Assembly: GCA_965369325.1 (NCBI GenBank)
Contig: CBDUQI010000147.1
Coordinates: 1 to 14,905 of the forward strand
Reading direction: 5' to 3'
DNA: 14,905 bases
Source of the DNA: CBDUQI01 sp965369325
GTDB lineage: Bacteria; Pseudomonadota; Gammaproteobacteria; Steroidobacterales; JBCBZW01
The notes beneath the pieces are model-generated. The model was not told where the DNA came from and ran no database searches. It saw only the letters and a program-made list of their open reading frames with translations. The translations under genes and the position numbers were made by a program. Shown piece after piece: positions 7,907-14,905 of the stretch (position 1 is the first letter of the stretch; every line of letters begins with the position of its first letter).

Positions 7907-9169
7907 TTAGCCGAAACGCACGCTCAGAAACACCGCAGACAAGGCAACCATTGCCACAATACCCACGATGCTCCACAGTTGCAGCGGGCGCGACGGGCGG
8001 TAACTATCCGGCACCTGCGGCGACATGATGGCCAGATGATTAAGCGTGGCCGCAATCGGACCAACGACAAACGCCGTAATGGTGACGAAATCGATAAAGC
8101 TTCGAAACGAACCCATCAGATACAGCAGGACAAATGCTGCCCCGGCCGCCATCGCGACGGTACAGACGGTGAGCAGTGTTCCGCTCTGGATATCGCCGAT
8201 CTCAGCGTCCGCGGGCTTGGGCAGAATCACTAAAGCCGTCGTCACCATACGCGGGAAACCATCAAGCACAGTGATCAACGTGGTGAACATCACCAGAAGC
8301 GCCGATACGCCGACGATCAAGCCGGCCCACTCGCCAAGCGTTGATGTAAACAGCCCAATCACCTGATTGGCAAAGGCCGCCGCGCTTGCCGCCGGCGCTT
8401 CGCCAGCGGCATACATGACGCCCGCTCCCATCAGCAGGAAGCACACAGCCAATGTGACCGAGCCGATATAGCCAATATTAAAATCAAGCAGCGTGGCATG
8501 CAGCGTTCGGCGCTGGCCGGTACGTTGTTGGTGGCTCACCGACCACAGCGACTGCATCACCGAAAGATCAATCGCCGATGGCATGAAGCCCATCAGGGCG
8601 ACGACGAAGGCGAGCGTCGTTGTGTCCATCTCTGGTAGCGCCCATTGCGCGCCGGACCAGTCGATGCGCGGCAGCGCCAGCACCGTGGCGAGCAGGGTTG
8701 AGAGGGTGAGTATCGCCACGAAAACTTTGCTCAGCCGTTCAAGTATGACGTAGCCGCCCACGCGCAAAACAACACCGCCAATAATAATCAGACCAATGCT
8801 CGCGGTGGGTAGTGACAGGGCCCAGTCCGTCACGGCCAGCAGGATGGCGGCTGTCACTGTCGCCGTCGCCGCCAGGATAATCACCATCACCGGCAGCTCA
8901 CTTAACACAAACACGCCGAGCACCCCGCGCCCAAGGCGACGATACCCCTGCACCAGCGAGGTGCCGGTCGCGGCCGCATACTGCGGACCAAAGCGAAACG
9001 CCGGGTACTTGATAAAGTTCGCGACAATCACCACCAGCAACAGGCCGAGCCCGAACGACGCCCCGGCTCGTGTGGATTGCACTAGGTGCGAGGTACCAAT
9101 CGCCGCGCCCGCGAACACGATGCCCGGTCCAAGTGATTTCCACAGACTGTCTGTTTGTGTGTCGGTCAT
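7907..9169 (-). CDS. Nramp-family-like transporter lacking the canonical DPGN metal site
   Basis: From ATG 9169 the product is 420 residues of mostly hydrophobic sequence with about 11 membrane segments, as expected for the Nramp/SLC11 fold. It starts SLWKSLGPG, the usual Nramp opening, and the first helix continues GAAIGTSHL...RAG (21-36). In standard Nramp proteins this helix carries DPGN, whose Asp and Asn bind the metal. Here the aligned residues read GTSH, so both ligands are missing. The sixth helix has MGFMPSAIDLSVM (193-205) where MPHN is normal; Met is kept but His is lost. The pattern belongs to a widespread, little-studied Nramp subgroup, so the transported ion should not be assumed to be Mn or Fe. 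The longer frame to TTG 9259 adds 30 polar residues before the conserved start and was not chosen. The RBS at 9169 is weak. It is divergent from the YdeI-like gene. Confidence 0.85.
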   Translation of the reverse strand: MTDTQTDSLWKSLGPGIVFAGAAIGTSHLVQSTRAGASFGLGLLLVVIVANFIKYPAFRFGPQYAAATGTSLVQGYRRLGRGVLGVFVLSELPVMVIILAATATVTAAILLAVTDWALSLPTASIGLIIIGGVVLRVGGYVILERLSKVFVAILTLSTLLATVLALPRIDWSGAQWALPEMDTTTLAFVVALMGFMPSAIDLSVMQSLWSVSHQQRTGQRRTLHATLLDFNIGYIGSVTLAVCFLLMGAGVMYAAGEAPAASAAAFANQVIGLFTSTLGEWAGLIVGVSALLVMFTTLITVLDGFPRMVTTALVILPKPADAEIGDIQSGTLLTVCTVAMAAGAAFVLLYLMGSFRSFIDFVTITAFVVGPIAATLNHLAIMSPQVPDSYRPSRPLQLWSIVGIVAMVALSAVFLSVRFG

Positions 9170-9493
9170 GGCTGATTCGCGGCCCCCACCGCTCGGCTCG
9201 AGCACCTGCCTGAACAACCACCACCGCCGCGTTCGCCCGGAGGCGGTACTTCTTATCAACGGCCGGCAACGCGCCGGGGCTTGGGGAGTTCGGTTCGCGG
9301 CATCGCTATCGTGCGATCATCAATCCAGTCCGCCACCATGTCAAACAAAGCACTGCGTTGTTGGTCTCGGCCGTGGGTCGGAGCGCCCACTGGCCGCATC
9401 CATAGCGCCACCTCATGGCGATGACGGCGTGGATTGCGTACGCTTACGGCTTACATGTTCGGTGGATATTTGTAGCCCGAGGTAACAGCCGCC
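9170..9493. other. Intergenic region between divergent Nramp-like and YdeI-like genes
   Basis: This 324-bp region must hold the promoters of both flanking genes. No convincing -35/-10 pair, RNA gene or mobile element was seen. Small structures noticed are an 8-bp palindrome GCGTACGC (9436-9443) next to a short tandem CTTACGGCTTAC, and a possible ATCGC/GCGAT hairpin near 9303-9318. If translation of the transporter really started at TTG 9259, the gap would shrink to 234 bp. Confidence 0.5.
9479..9482 (+). promoter_or_regulatory. Shine-Dalgarno site of the YdeI-like gene
   Basis: GAGG lies 11 bases before the GTG at 9494. An in-frame TAG at 9473-9475 rules out a longer product, so this supports the GTG start despite the long spacing. 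Confidence 0.5.
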
Positions 9494-10078
9494 GTGGTAA
9501 CCGCCACCTACTTTAAGGATTCAGCAAGCCTGCGTGCATGGTTTGAGCGCCACCATGCCACCGAGCCGGAGCTGATACTCGGCTACTACAAGGTGGCCAG
9601 TGGCAAGCCCAGCGTGAACTGGTCAGAATCGGTTGATCAGGCTATCTGCTTCGGCTGGATTGACGGTGTTCGCCGGTCCATCGACGAGCAACGCTATTGC
9701 ATTCGCTTTACACCGCGACGCGTTGGCAGCATCTGGAGCGCAGTGAACATCCGCAAAGTGCGCGAACTGAAAAAACACGGACTGATGACTAAATCGGGGC
9801 TTGACGCTTGGGTAGCGCGCAGCCGCGAACGCTCAGTGCGCTACGCCTATGAACAAAAAAATGTGCAACTCGACCCGGCGTATGAGAAGAAGCTGCGGGA
9901 GAACGCTAAAGCCTGGGCCTACTTCGAGTCACTGGCGCCGTCTTATCGCAAACCCTCCGTGTGGTGGGTGATGAGCGCCAAGCAGGAGAAGACGCGTCTG
10001 CGGCGGCTGGACGTGCTGATCGACTGCTCCAGTAAAGGCACAAAGATCCCCTCCCTAGTACGCAAAAAACCCACTTAA
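9494..10078 (+). CDS. YdeI/OmpD-associated (OmdA) family protein
   Basis: The 194-residue product matches the YdeI/OmdA family in length and motif order: FGWIDG (53-58), RFTPRR (71-76), WSAVN (81-85), a helical KVRELKKHGLM segment, and a C-terminal part with WWVMSAKQEKTRLRRL. It appears to be a soluble protein with no signal peptide or membrane segment. Members are often labelled bacteriocin-protection or OmpD-associated proteins; the biochemical activity is unknown and I infer none. It starts at GTG 9494. The gene stands alone on the plus strand between the divergent transporter and the convergent molybdenum hydroxylase operon, so no operon partner hints at its role. Confidence 0.88.
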   Translation: MVTATYFKDSASLRAWFERHHATEPELILGYYKVASGKPSVNWSESVDQAICFGWIDGVRRSIDEQRYCIRFTPRRVGSIWSAVNIRKVRELKKHGLMTKSGLDAWVARSRERSVRYAYEQKNVQLDPAYEKKLRENAKAWAYFESLAPSYRKPSVWWVMSAKQEKTRLRRLDVLIDCSSKGTKIPSLVRKKPT

Positions 10079-10112
10079 AGCAACCACACTCGCGCTCCCA
10101 GAACCACTCAAG

Positions 10113-10154
10113 ACGGCGGAGAATCACTTACTTGCTCATCCCGCCGTTGTTCTT
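10113..10154. terminator. Possible bidirectional terminator between convergent genes
   Basis: ACGGCGG (10113-10119) and CCGCCGT (10141-10147) form a 7-bp GC-rich stem with a 21-base loop. The right arm is followed by a short T-rich stretch, TGTTCTT. It lies between the stops of the YdeI-like gene (10078) and the hydroxylase large subunit (10153). The loop is long and the T-run weak, so this is tentative. Confidence 0.35.
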
Positions 10155-12450
10155 ATCCCGACATGGCTTTTCGCAATTGATCGCCAATCGGCAGGGTGCG
10201 AATACGCACGCCCGTCGCGGCGAATATCGCATTGGTCAATGCGGGTGCAGCTGACGGGATGCCTATTTCCCCCACCCCGGTTGGGGTCTCGTCCCAAGGC
10301 AGAATATGCGCTTCAAAACGACTTGGCATGGCGGCGATGCGCGCCAGCGGATAGTCGTGAAAATTACTTTCCTGCACCTGCCCGTCTTTTACCGTAATCT
10401 GCAGCGCTAGCGCCGTGCTGATGCCGTCCACGGTGCCGCCCTGCAACTGCGCCTCCACGGCCTGCGGGTTCACCGCGAATCCGCAATCAATCGCCGCCAC
10501 GATGCGCTCGATACGCAAGCGCCCCTGTGCACTCACCGATACCTCAATAGCATGTGCGCTGTAGCCGCCGAAGGTAAAGTGCGTGGCCAGCCCAACCCCG
10601 CGACCGCTGGCACGCGTCTCGCCATAGCCGATGCGTTCGGCAACGAATCGGCTCAGCCGCGCCAAGCGCCCGGGATTAAACGTGGGACCGCCGTGGTTTT
10701 CGTATTTGAGCTCTTCCGCCTTGCCCAACATATCCAGGCGCAACTGCAACGGATCCTGGCCCGACTCGTGAGCGATCTCATCCAGAAAGCTCTGAATGAC
10801 AAACGCGTTGGCGGTATGCGCGGGCGCACGCCAGGAGCCGCGCGGCAGCCCAATAGGATGATGAAAATACTCCAGCCGATAGTTTTCCACTCGGTTGCGG
10901 GGGAAGTCATCCGCGTACAACTCTGCGCCCCAAAGATCGGTGTCCGGCATATTCGGGCGGCGATAATATTTACTGGCGCTGGCCAAGCGCTGTGTCCAGG
11001 CGATCACCTTTCCGTCGCCGTTCAGCCCCGCACGCATCTCGTGCACGCCGGCCGGACGGTAAAAATCGTTGCGGATATCATCCTCGCGAGACCACTGCAA
11101 TTTTATCGGCCATCCGGTTTTGCTCGAGACAATGGCGGCCTCAGCCACATAGTCGTTGGTCAGCCGTCGACCGAAACCGCCGCCCACGCGGCTGACGTCC
11201 ACGTGAATGTTCTCCCGCGCCAGCCCGGTGACCGCAGCGACCGCTCGTGAGGCCCCACTGGGCATCTGAGTGGGTGCAATCACATGGCATTGCTCGCCTT
11301 GCACGTGCACGAAACAATTCTGCGGCTCCAGTGGCGCGTGCGATACAAAGGGCACTTCGTAGCGATGGGAGACTGTGCGCTGCGCACCGGCCATCGCTGA
11401 TTCGTACTCGCCGTCGTCGGCCACAATCTGCCCGCTGCCTTCCAGCAACTGGTGGCTGCGTTTCCAGAACTTATCAGTGCTGTCCGACGCGTTCGGCCCC
11501 GGCGTCCATTGCACGCTCAAGGCCTTGCGCCCCTGCATCGCCGCCCAGGTGGAGTTCGCCACCACCGCTACGCCGCTGGCCAGGATTACATACGGCTCGT
11601 CCGGTTGCGGGCCATCCACCTTGAACACATCCAGCACGCCAGACACTTTTCTGGCGGCAGCGTCATCAAACGATTTCACCCGCCCGTTCAGAATGGGTGA
11701 GCGGGCGATCACCGCGTAGCGCATATCGGGCGTCTGCGTATCGATGCCGTAGCGGGCTTTGCCCGTCACGATGTCGATGGCATCGATCATGGGCTGGCGC
11801 TTGCCCACGATGCGATAATCACTCATCGGTTTTAGTGCGACATCCTCGCCCGGCGCGGGCAACATCGCCGCTTCACTCACCAGTTGCCCGTAGCCCAATT
11901 CGCGACCGGTTGCCGTCAGCACCACATGCCCCGGCCGCGTGGTGCACTCACTGACCGATACCTTCCATTGCGCCGCCGCTGCGGCCATCAACTGATGTCG
12001 CGCCTTTGCGCCCACCTGGCGCATAAATTCCCAATTGCCGGTCAGCCCGGTGCTGCCGCCCACACCCTGACCACCGTACTTCCAGGTAAAACCATCGGCG
12101 GTCTTCAGCAGGCCAAGGGGCATCGGCTGCACCCGCACGCGCGACCATTCAACATCGAGCTCTTCCGCCACTAGCATGGGCAAGGCCGTGCGCACACCCT
12201 GTCCGATCTCAGGTTGATTGCTGCCGATAACCACCTCGCCACTGCCCAGAATTTCGACGAAAAACCCAAGCTGGTTAATCACATCGTGTGCGTCAACTCC
12301 GAGCTTGCTGGTGGCGCGGGCGATGGCAGGCAGGCCCAACACGAAACTGCCGGCCAGCGTGATACCGGACACCAGCAACCGGCGCCGATCCGTATCCACC
12401 TCAATGGGCGGGTTGGGGCGAGGCGGTGTTCCCGCGCTTGCGCCGCTCAT
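10153..12450 (-). CDS. Molybdopterin-binding subunit of IorB-type xanthine dehydrogenase/aldehyde oxidase family
   Basis: The 765-residue product carries a Tat signal (DRRRLLV at 21-27 before a hydrophobic stretch), as in single-chain IorB-type enzymes, which fold around the cofactor before export. Cofactor-binding marks are QPEIGQG (79-85), GGQGVGGSTGLTG (126-138), a HAPLEPQN segment (371-378), GGFGRR (424-429) and a C-terminal GVGEIG (725-730) whose Glu728 matches the catalytic glutamate of the family. Such enzymes hydroxylate N-heterocycles or oxidise aldehydes, passing electrons from Mo to the [2Fe-2S] subunit. The length is close to isoquinoline 1-oxidoreductase beta subunits, but the family is broad and the substrate cannot be read from sequence. 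Its ATG overlaps the small-subunit stop by 4 bp (ATGA), so translation is probably coupled. No cytochrome or cofactor-maturation gene is adjacent in the window. Confidence 0.92.
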   Translation of the reverse strand: MSGASAGTPPRPNPPIEVDTDRRRLLVSGITLAGSFVLGLPAIARATSKLGVDAHDVINQLGFFVEILGSGEVVIGSNQPEIGQGVRTALPMLVAEELDVEWSRVRVQPMPLGLLKTADGFTWKYGGQGVGGSTGLTGNWEFMRQVGAKARHQLMAAAAAQWKVSVSECTTRPGHVVLTATGRELGYGQLVSEAAMLPAPGEDVALKPMSDYRIVGKRQPMIDAIDIVTGKARYGIDTQTPDMRYAVIARSPILNGRVKSFDDAAARKVSGVLDVFKVDGPQPDEPYVILASGVAVVANSTWAAMQGRKALSVQWTPGPNASDSTDKFWKRSHQLLEGSGQIVADDGEYESAMAGAQRTVSHRYEVPFVSHAPLEPQNCFVHVQGEQCHVIAPTQMPSGASRAVAAVTGLARENIHVDVSRVGGGFGRRLTNDYVAEAAIVSSKTGWPIKLQWSREDDIRNDFYRPAGVHEMRAGLNGDGKVIAWTQRLASASKYYRRPNMPDTDLWGAELYADDFPRNRVENYRLEYFHHPIGLPRGSWRAPAHTANAFVIQSFLDEIAHESGQDPLQLRLDMLGKAEELKYENHGGPTFNPGRLARLSRFVAERIGYGETRASGRGVGLATHFTFGGYSAHAIEVSVSAQGRLRIERIVAAIDCGFAVNPQAVEAQLQGGTVDGISTALALQITVKDGQVQESNFHDYPLARIAAMPSRFEAHILPWDETPTGVGEIGIPSAAPALTNAIFAATGVRIRTLPIGDQLRKAMSG

Positions 12451-12914
12451 TTGCTTTGCGCCATAAGTTTGGCCGCACGATGGATGGCCTGGCGTATTCG
12501 CACATAGGTGCCGCAGCGGCAGAGGTTGGTCATATTCGCATCAATATCGGGGTCATCCGGTTGCGGATGCTGCGCCAGGAAGGCCGCGGTCGCCATGATC
12601 TGCCCCGCCTGGCAATAGCCGCACTGCGGCACGTCTATCTCCAGCCACGCCTGTTGCACCGGGTGCAGTGTGCCATCCGCCTTCGCCAACCCTTCAATGG
12701 TGGTGATGGATTGGTCGGCAACCGCCGCCACGGGCGTCATACATGCGCGCTGGGCGCGGCCGGACACATGCACCGTGCATGCACCGCATTGCCCGATACC
12801 GCAACCAAACTTGGTACCGGTAAGTTTCAGTTCATCGCGCAACACCCACAACAATGGCGTGCTTTCATCGCCCTCGAACGATGCGGGTTTGGAATTGACA
12901 TTGAATTCGATCAC
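12447..12914 (-). CDS. [2Fe-2S] small subunit of IorA-type molybdenum hydroxylase
   Basis: This 155-residue subunit has the two [2Fe-2S] clusters of the family. A plant-ferredoxin-type site uses Cys38, Cys43, Cys46 (CGIGQCGAC) and Cys58. A second site uses Cys98, Cys101 (CGYC) and Cys132, Cys134 (CRC). It relays electrons from the Mo cofactor of the large subunit to an external acceptor. I chose GTG 12912-12914 because the N-terminus then matches the family (IEFNVNSKP) and AGAGGA lies seven bases upstream; the longer open frame to 13181 adds 89 unrelated residues. It has no signal of its own and would be carried across the membrane with the Tat-signal large subunit. It is the first gene of the two-gene operon, 205 bp downstream of the MocR gene. 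Confidence 0.92.
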   Translation of the reverse strand: MIEFNVNSKPASFEGDESTPLLWVLRDELKLTGTKFGCGIGQCGACTVHVSGRAQRACMTPVAAVADQSITTIEGLAKADGTLHPVQQAWLEIDVPQCGYCQAGQIMATAAFLAQHPQPDDPDIDANMTNLCRCGTYVRIRQAIHRAAKLMAQSK

Positions 12915-12921
12915 CGGATGG

Positions 12922-12927
12922 TCCTCT
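12922..12927 (-). promoter_or_regulatory. Shine-Dalgarno site of the [2Fe-2S] subunit
   Basis: The minus strand reads AGAGGA seven bases before GTG 12914. It decides the start against the longer open frame. Confidence 0.7.
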
Positions 12928-13119
12928 GCTGGCTGACGACGATGCGACCTACGCAAGGTAGAACCCTGTGCGCATATCGTAAAACAGCATAGCAAAGCCG
13001 GCGCGCCGATCTTCACAAGGTCGGCTCGCTCCGGGGCGTCAAACCGTCTGCCTGTCGCGAACAAGCGTCCGCAGATCGCTGCGCCTATAACGGCCCGAGC
13101 CGTGCGGCGGTGGCCGGAT

Positions 13120-14550
13120 TCACATCCTCTGGGCGAGTATTCCCACGCCCTGAATGATTTTCTCGATGCTCTCCGCCGCATAGCCGATAACTAAACCGTT
13201 TTGTGCGTTGTCCGCCTCCAGCGCGTAGCGCGACATCGGCGGCACCGCCACCCCCTGGGTTTGCGCCCAGTCGCATACCTCACGCGCGAGCACCTCCGGG
13301 CCCAGACGTACAAAACCACTGAGACCGGAGTCCAGCCCCAACAACTGTGCATCCGCCGCTAACCCCAGCAGCGTGTCAGATAACGCTTTACGCTTGGCCC
13401 GGTAGATACGGCGCATGCGATGGATGTGGCGTTCGTAATGGCCCTCGGCGATAAACCGGCTGAGTGCCGACTGCACGATAGTGTTAGGTCCGTACTCGCT
13501 CACAATGCGGTAGTTAGCCAGCGCATCCACAATGCGGGCGGGCGCAGCAGCAAAGCCCATGCGCAAACCGGGAAACAGGGTTTTCGAAAACGTCCCGCAG
13601 TAGACTACACAGCCGTTGGTCATCGCAGCCATCGGTGGCAGCGGTGGCACGTCGTAACGAAACTCGCCTGCATAATCGTCCTCGATGATCAAGGCGTCGT
13701 GTTCGTGCGCCCAATCGATCAGCGCTTGGCGACGCCCGAACGACAGACGACTGCCGGTGGGAAACTGATGTGACGGCGTCACGTAAACCAACCGTACCGA
13801 CCGCGCTCTTTTCGGCAACCGGTCCACCTGCAGCCCCTGCGCATCCACCGGGCACGGGACGATCCTGGCGCCAGCCAGTGCAAAGGTCTGCCGCGCCAAC
13901 GGGTAACCCGGATCCTCTACCAGCACACTGGAGCGCGCATCCAAATACACCGAAGCGACCAGATGCATGGCATGCACGGCGCCGTTGGTGATCATGATCT
14001 CCTCAGGCTCGAAGGTCACGCCCCGCGCGCGTCTTAAATACTCAGCGATTACCTCACGCAAACGCACATCACCGCGCGGATCACCGTAATCGGGCAGCGG
14101 CAGCGCATCGCCAGCGCGAGCCAGGCAGCGACGCCAGACGCTGCGCGGGAACGCCTCCAGCGACGGGCGACAGGGGCGCAGGTCGATCTGCGGCGCATCG
14201 CGCTCATCGATATCCGGGCGCAACGCAACCTGCGGCAACTGCACCATCGGCCGGCGAGCGCGCGCTCGCTGAGTGCGCAGTAGCGCGGCATCCGGTGCCA
14301 CGAAGGTGCCGGCACCTTGGCGGGTGTGCAGCACACCCTCGGCGATTAGTAGTTCAATGGCGGTGGTAACGGTGCCGCGCGCGATGCCCAGCGCGCAACT
14401 GAGTTTTCGGGTCGCCGGGATACGATCGCCCGGGACCAGCGTGCCGTCGCGGATAGCCTCACGCATGTGCTCAACCAGTTGCGCCGACAGCGGGCCACGC
14501 GCTCTGTCCAGGCGCCAGGCCAGCGCCAGATCATCGTAAGTTGTTGGCAT
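13120..14550 (-). CDS. MocR-family transcriptional regulator (GntR HTH + aminotransferase-like domain)
   Basis: The 476-residue product has the two-part MocR architecture. Residues ~10-85 form a GntR-type winged helix (PLSAQLVEHMREAI, GDRIPATRKLS, ARGTVTTA, then GVLHTRQGAGTFV). After a basic linker (~86-115) comes a fold-type I aminotransferase domain: NGAVHAMH (189-196), EDPGYP (212-217), the PLP-pocket EDDYAGEFRYD (290-300) and FSKTLFPGLR (321-330) with Lys323 as the expected PLP-binding lysine. PLP-pocket residues look intact, so it should sense PLP or an amino-compound adduct; the effector is unknown. ATG 14550 is chosen for the GAGG site six bases upstream; the frame continues to 14628 without conserved sequence. 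MocR genes often control a divergent neighbour, here the lipoprotein gene at 14696. The hydroxylase operon downstream is the other candidate target. Confidence 0.92.
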   Translation of the reverse strand: MPTTYDDLALAWRLDRARGPLSAQLVEHMREAIRDGTLVPGDRIPATRKLSCALGIARGTVTTAIELLIAEGVLHTRQGAGTFVAPDAALLRTQRARARRPMVQLPQVALRPDIDERDAPQIDLRPCRPSLEAFPRSVWRRCLARAGDALPLPDYGDPRGDVRLREVIAEYLRRARGVTFEPEEIMITNGAVHAMHLVASVYLDARSSVLVEDPGYPLARQTFALAGARIVPCPVDAQGLQVDRLPKRARSVRLVYVTPSHQFPTGSRLSFGRRQALIDWAHEHDALIIEDDYAGEFRYDVPPLPPMAAMTNGCVVYCGTFSKTLFPGLRMGFAAAPARIVDALANYRIVSEYGPNTIVQSALSRFIAEGHYERHIHRMRRIYRAKRKALSDTLLGLAADAQLLGLDSGLSGFVRLGPEVLAREVCDWAQTQGVAVPPMSRYALEADNAQNGLVIGYAAESIEKIIQGVGILAQRM

Positions 14551-14556
14551 GCAGGA

Positions 14557-14561
14557 CCTCA
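14557..14561 (-). promoter_or_regulatory. Shine-Dalgarno site of the MocR gene
   Basis: TGAGG on the minus strand, six bases before ATG 14550, supports this start over the upstream ATG at 14628. Confidence 0.65.
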
Positions 14562-14596
14562 AAAGTGGACCAGCGAATATCTCGACAACTGGCTCA

Positions 14597-14626
14597 ATAC
14601 AGTAAACCAGTATGGCCATAGGATAC
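14597..14626. promoter_or_regulatory. Candidate operator in the divergent MocR/lipoprotein promoter region
   Basis: The 145-bp gap 14551-14695 contains an imperfect inverted repeat ATACAG...CAGTAT (14597-14613; 5 of 8 pairs match), then a perfect 10-bp palindrome TATGGCCATA (14611-14620) and another ATAC (14623-14626). The two ATAC boxes are direct repeats 26 bp apart, and some MocR proteins such as GabR bind spaced direct repeats. This is a positional inference; no -35/-10 pair was convincing. Confidence 0.35.
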
Positions 14627-14683
14627 ACCCTTCATTGCGCTCTCAACTGACACGGGTCCCGGATCGGAGCTCGCAGAATAAAT

Positions 14684-14687
14684 AAGG
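14684..14687 (+). promoter_or_regulatory. Shine-Dalgarno site of the partial lipoprotein gene
   Basis: AAGG lies eight bases before ATG 14696 and supports that start. Confidence 0.5.
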
Positions 14688-14695
14688 TCAAACCT

Positions 14696-14905
14696 ATGTA
14701 CACCGATTACCCTCATAACGTCCTCAGTGGTTTGCTGGCGCTCGCCGCGCTCTCACTGGCGGCCGCCTGCGCGCCGATGGACGCCCATGACACCGAACCG
14801 TCGCAACCGGTCAGCGGCACACGGGCCGCGAACGCGTTCCTGCAACTTGCCGAGCGCCATGCCGCAATCATCCTTAAGACCGCGCCTGAATGGGCGACTC
14901 AGTTA
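14696..14905 (+). CDS. Lipoprotein, probable N-terminus of a second DUF885 family protein (partial)
   Basis: The frame from ATG 14696 stays open to the window end (70 codons), so the gene is truncated by the boundary. The N-terminus is a lipoprotein signal: a hydrophobic LLALAALSLAAA stretch and Cys25 in a LAAAC box. Asp29, at position +5 from the cysteine, is not the inner-membrane-retention position, so outer-membrane sorting is plausible. The mature start, ANAFLQLAERHAAI followed by APEWATQL, resembles the opening helix of DUF885 proteins, where a residue pattern like SPELATxLG is common. That assignment rests on a short stretch and is tentative. The gene is head-to-head with the MocR regulator across 145 bp, which suggests regulation by it. 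Confidence 0.6.
   Translation, partial: MYTDYPHNVLSGLLALAALSLAAACAPMDAHDTEPSQPVSGTRAANAFLQLAERHAAIILKTAPEWATQL

Noticed and set aside
9170..9259. TTG 9259 start for the Nramp-like transporter
   Set aside because: It adds 30 polar, arginine-rich residues ahead of the usual Nramp opening; ATG 9169 gives a normal N-terminus.
8796..9485. A 229-codon plus-strand frame opposite the transporter gene
   Set aside because: It is antisense to a well-supported membrane protein and its sequence is low-complexity Ser/Arg/Pro with no recognisable fold.
10552..11250. A 232-codon plus-strand frame inside the hydroxylase large-subunit gene
   Set aside because: The opposite strand carries conserved cofactor motifs throughout; this frame shows none.
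12915..13181. An 89-residue N-terminal extension of the [2Fe-2S] subunit
   Set aside because: The extension does not resemble the family, while GTG 12914 has a good SD and gives the normal N-terminus.
14551..14628. A longer MocR protein starting at ATG 14628
   Set aside because: The added 26 residues are not family-like and have no good SD; ATG 14550 has GAGG at six bases.

Overview
The window suggests a GC-rich gammaproteobacterium, probably marine or aquatic. This is inferred from the gene families: a large repeat adhesin with a C-terminal membrane anchor typical of such bacteria, DUF885 metallopeptidase-like proteins, an IorAB-type molybdenum hydroxylase and a MocR regulator. No rRNA, tRNA, CRISPR array, insertion sequence or phage gene was recognised.

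Layout. (1) Bases 1-3191 (+) are the 3' part of a giant surface protein made of tandem ~137-residue units with a 411-nt DNA period, then a cadherin-like domain and a C-terminal membrane/cytoplasmic tail. (2) Bases 3231-5720 (-) hold a SEFIR / STAND NTPase (NB-ARC-like) / TPR gene resembling bacterial NLR-like antiphage sensors. It is cut by one in-frame TAG codon (4020-4022) between the NTPase and the TPR sensor. The TPR part carries three near-identical 120-nt repeats. (3) Bases 5923-9169 (-) encode a Tat-exported DUF885 protein and, upstream of it, an Nramp-fold transporter lacking the usual metal-binding DPGN motif. (4) Bases 9494-10078 (+) encode a YdeI/OmdA-family protein. (5) Bases 10153-12914 (-) encode a two-subunit molybdenum hydroxylase: a [2Fe-2S] subunit overlapping a Tat-signal molybdopterin subunit by 4 bp. 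(6) Bases 13120-14550 (-) encode a MocR-type (GntR HTH + aminotransferase fold) regulator. It is divergent from a lipoprotein gene starting at 14696 (+) and running off the window, which looks like the N-terminus of a second DUF885 protein.

How the genes relate. The two hydroxylase subunits are a clear operon. The MocR gene lies upstream of them on the same strand, separated by 205 bp, and head-to-head with the lipoprotein gene, so either could be its target. The SEFIR-STAND-TPR gene stands alone and is the most interesting locus: either a recently inactivated defence-type gene, a recoded gene, or two separately translated halves. The remaining genes look like ordinary chromosomal genes.
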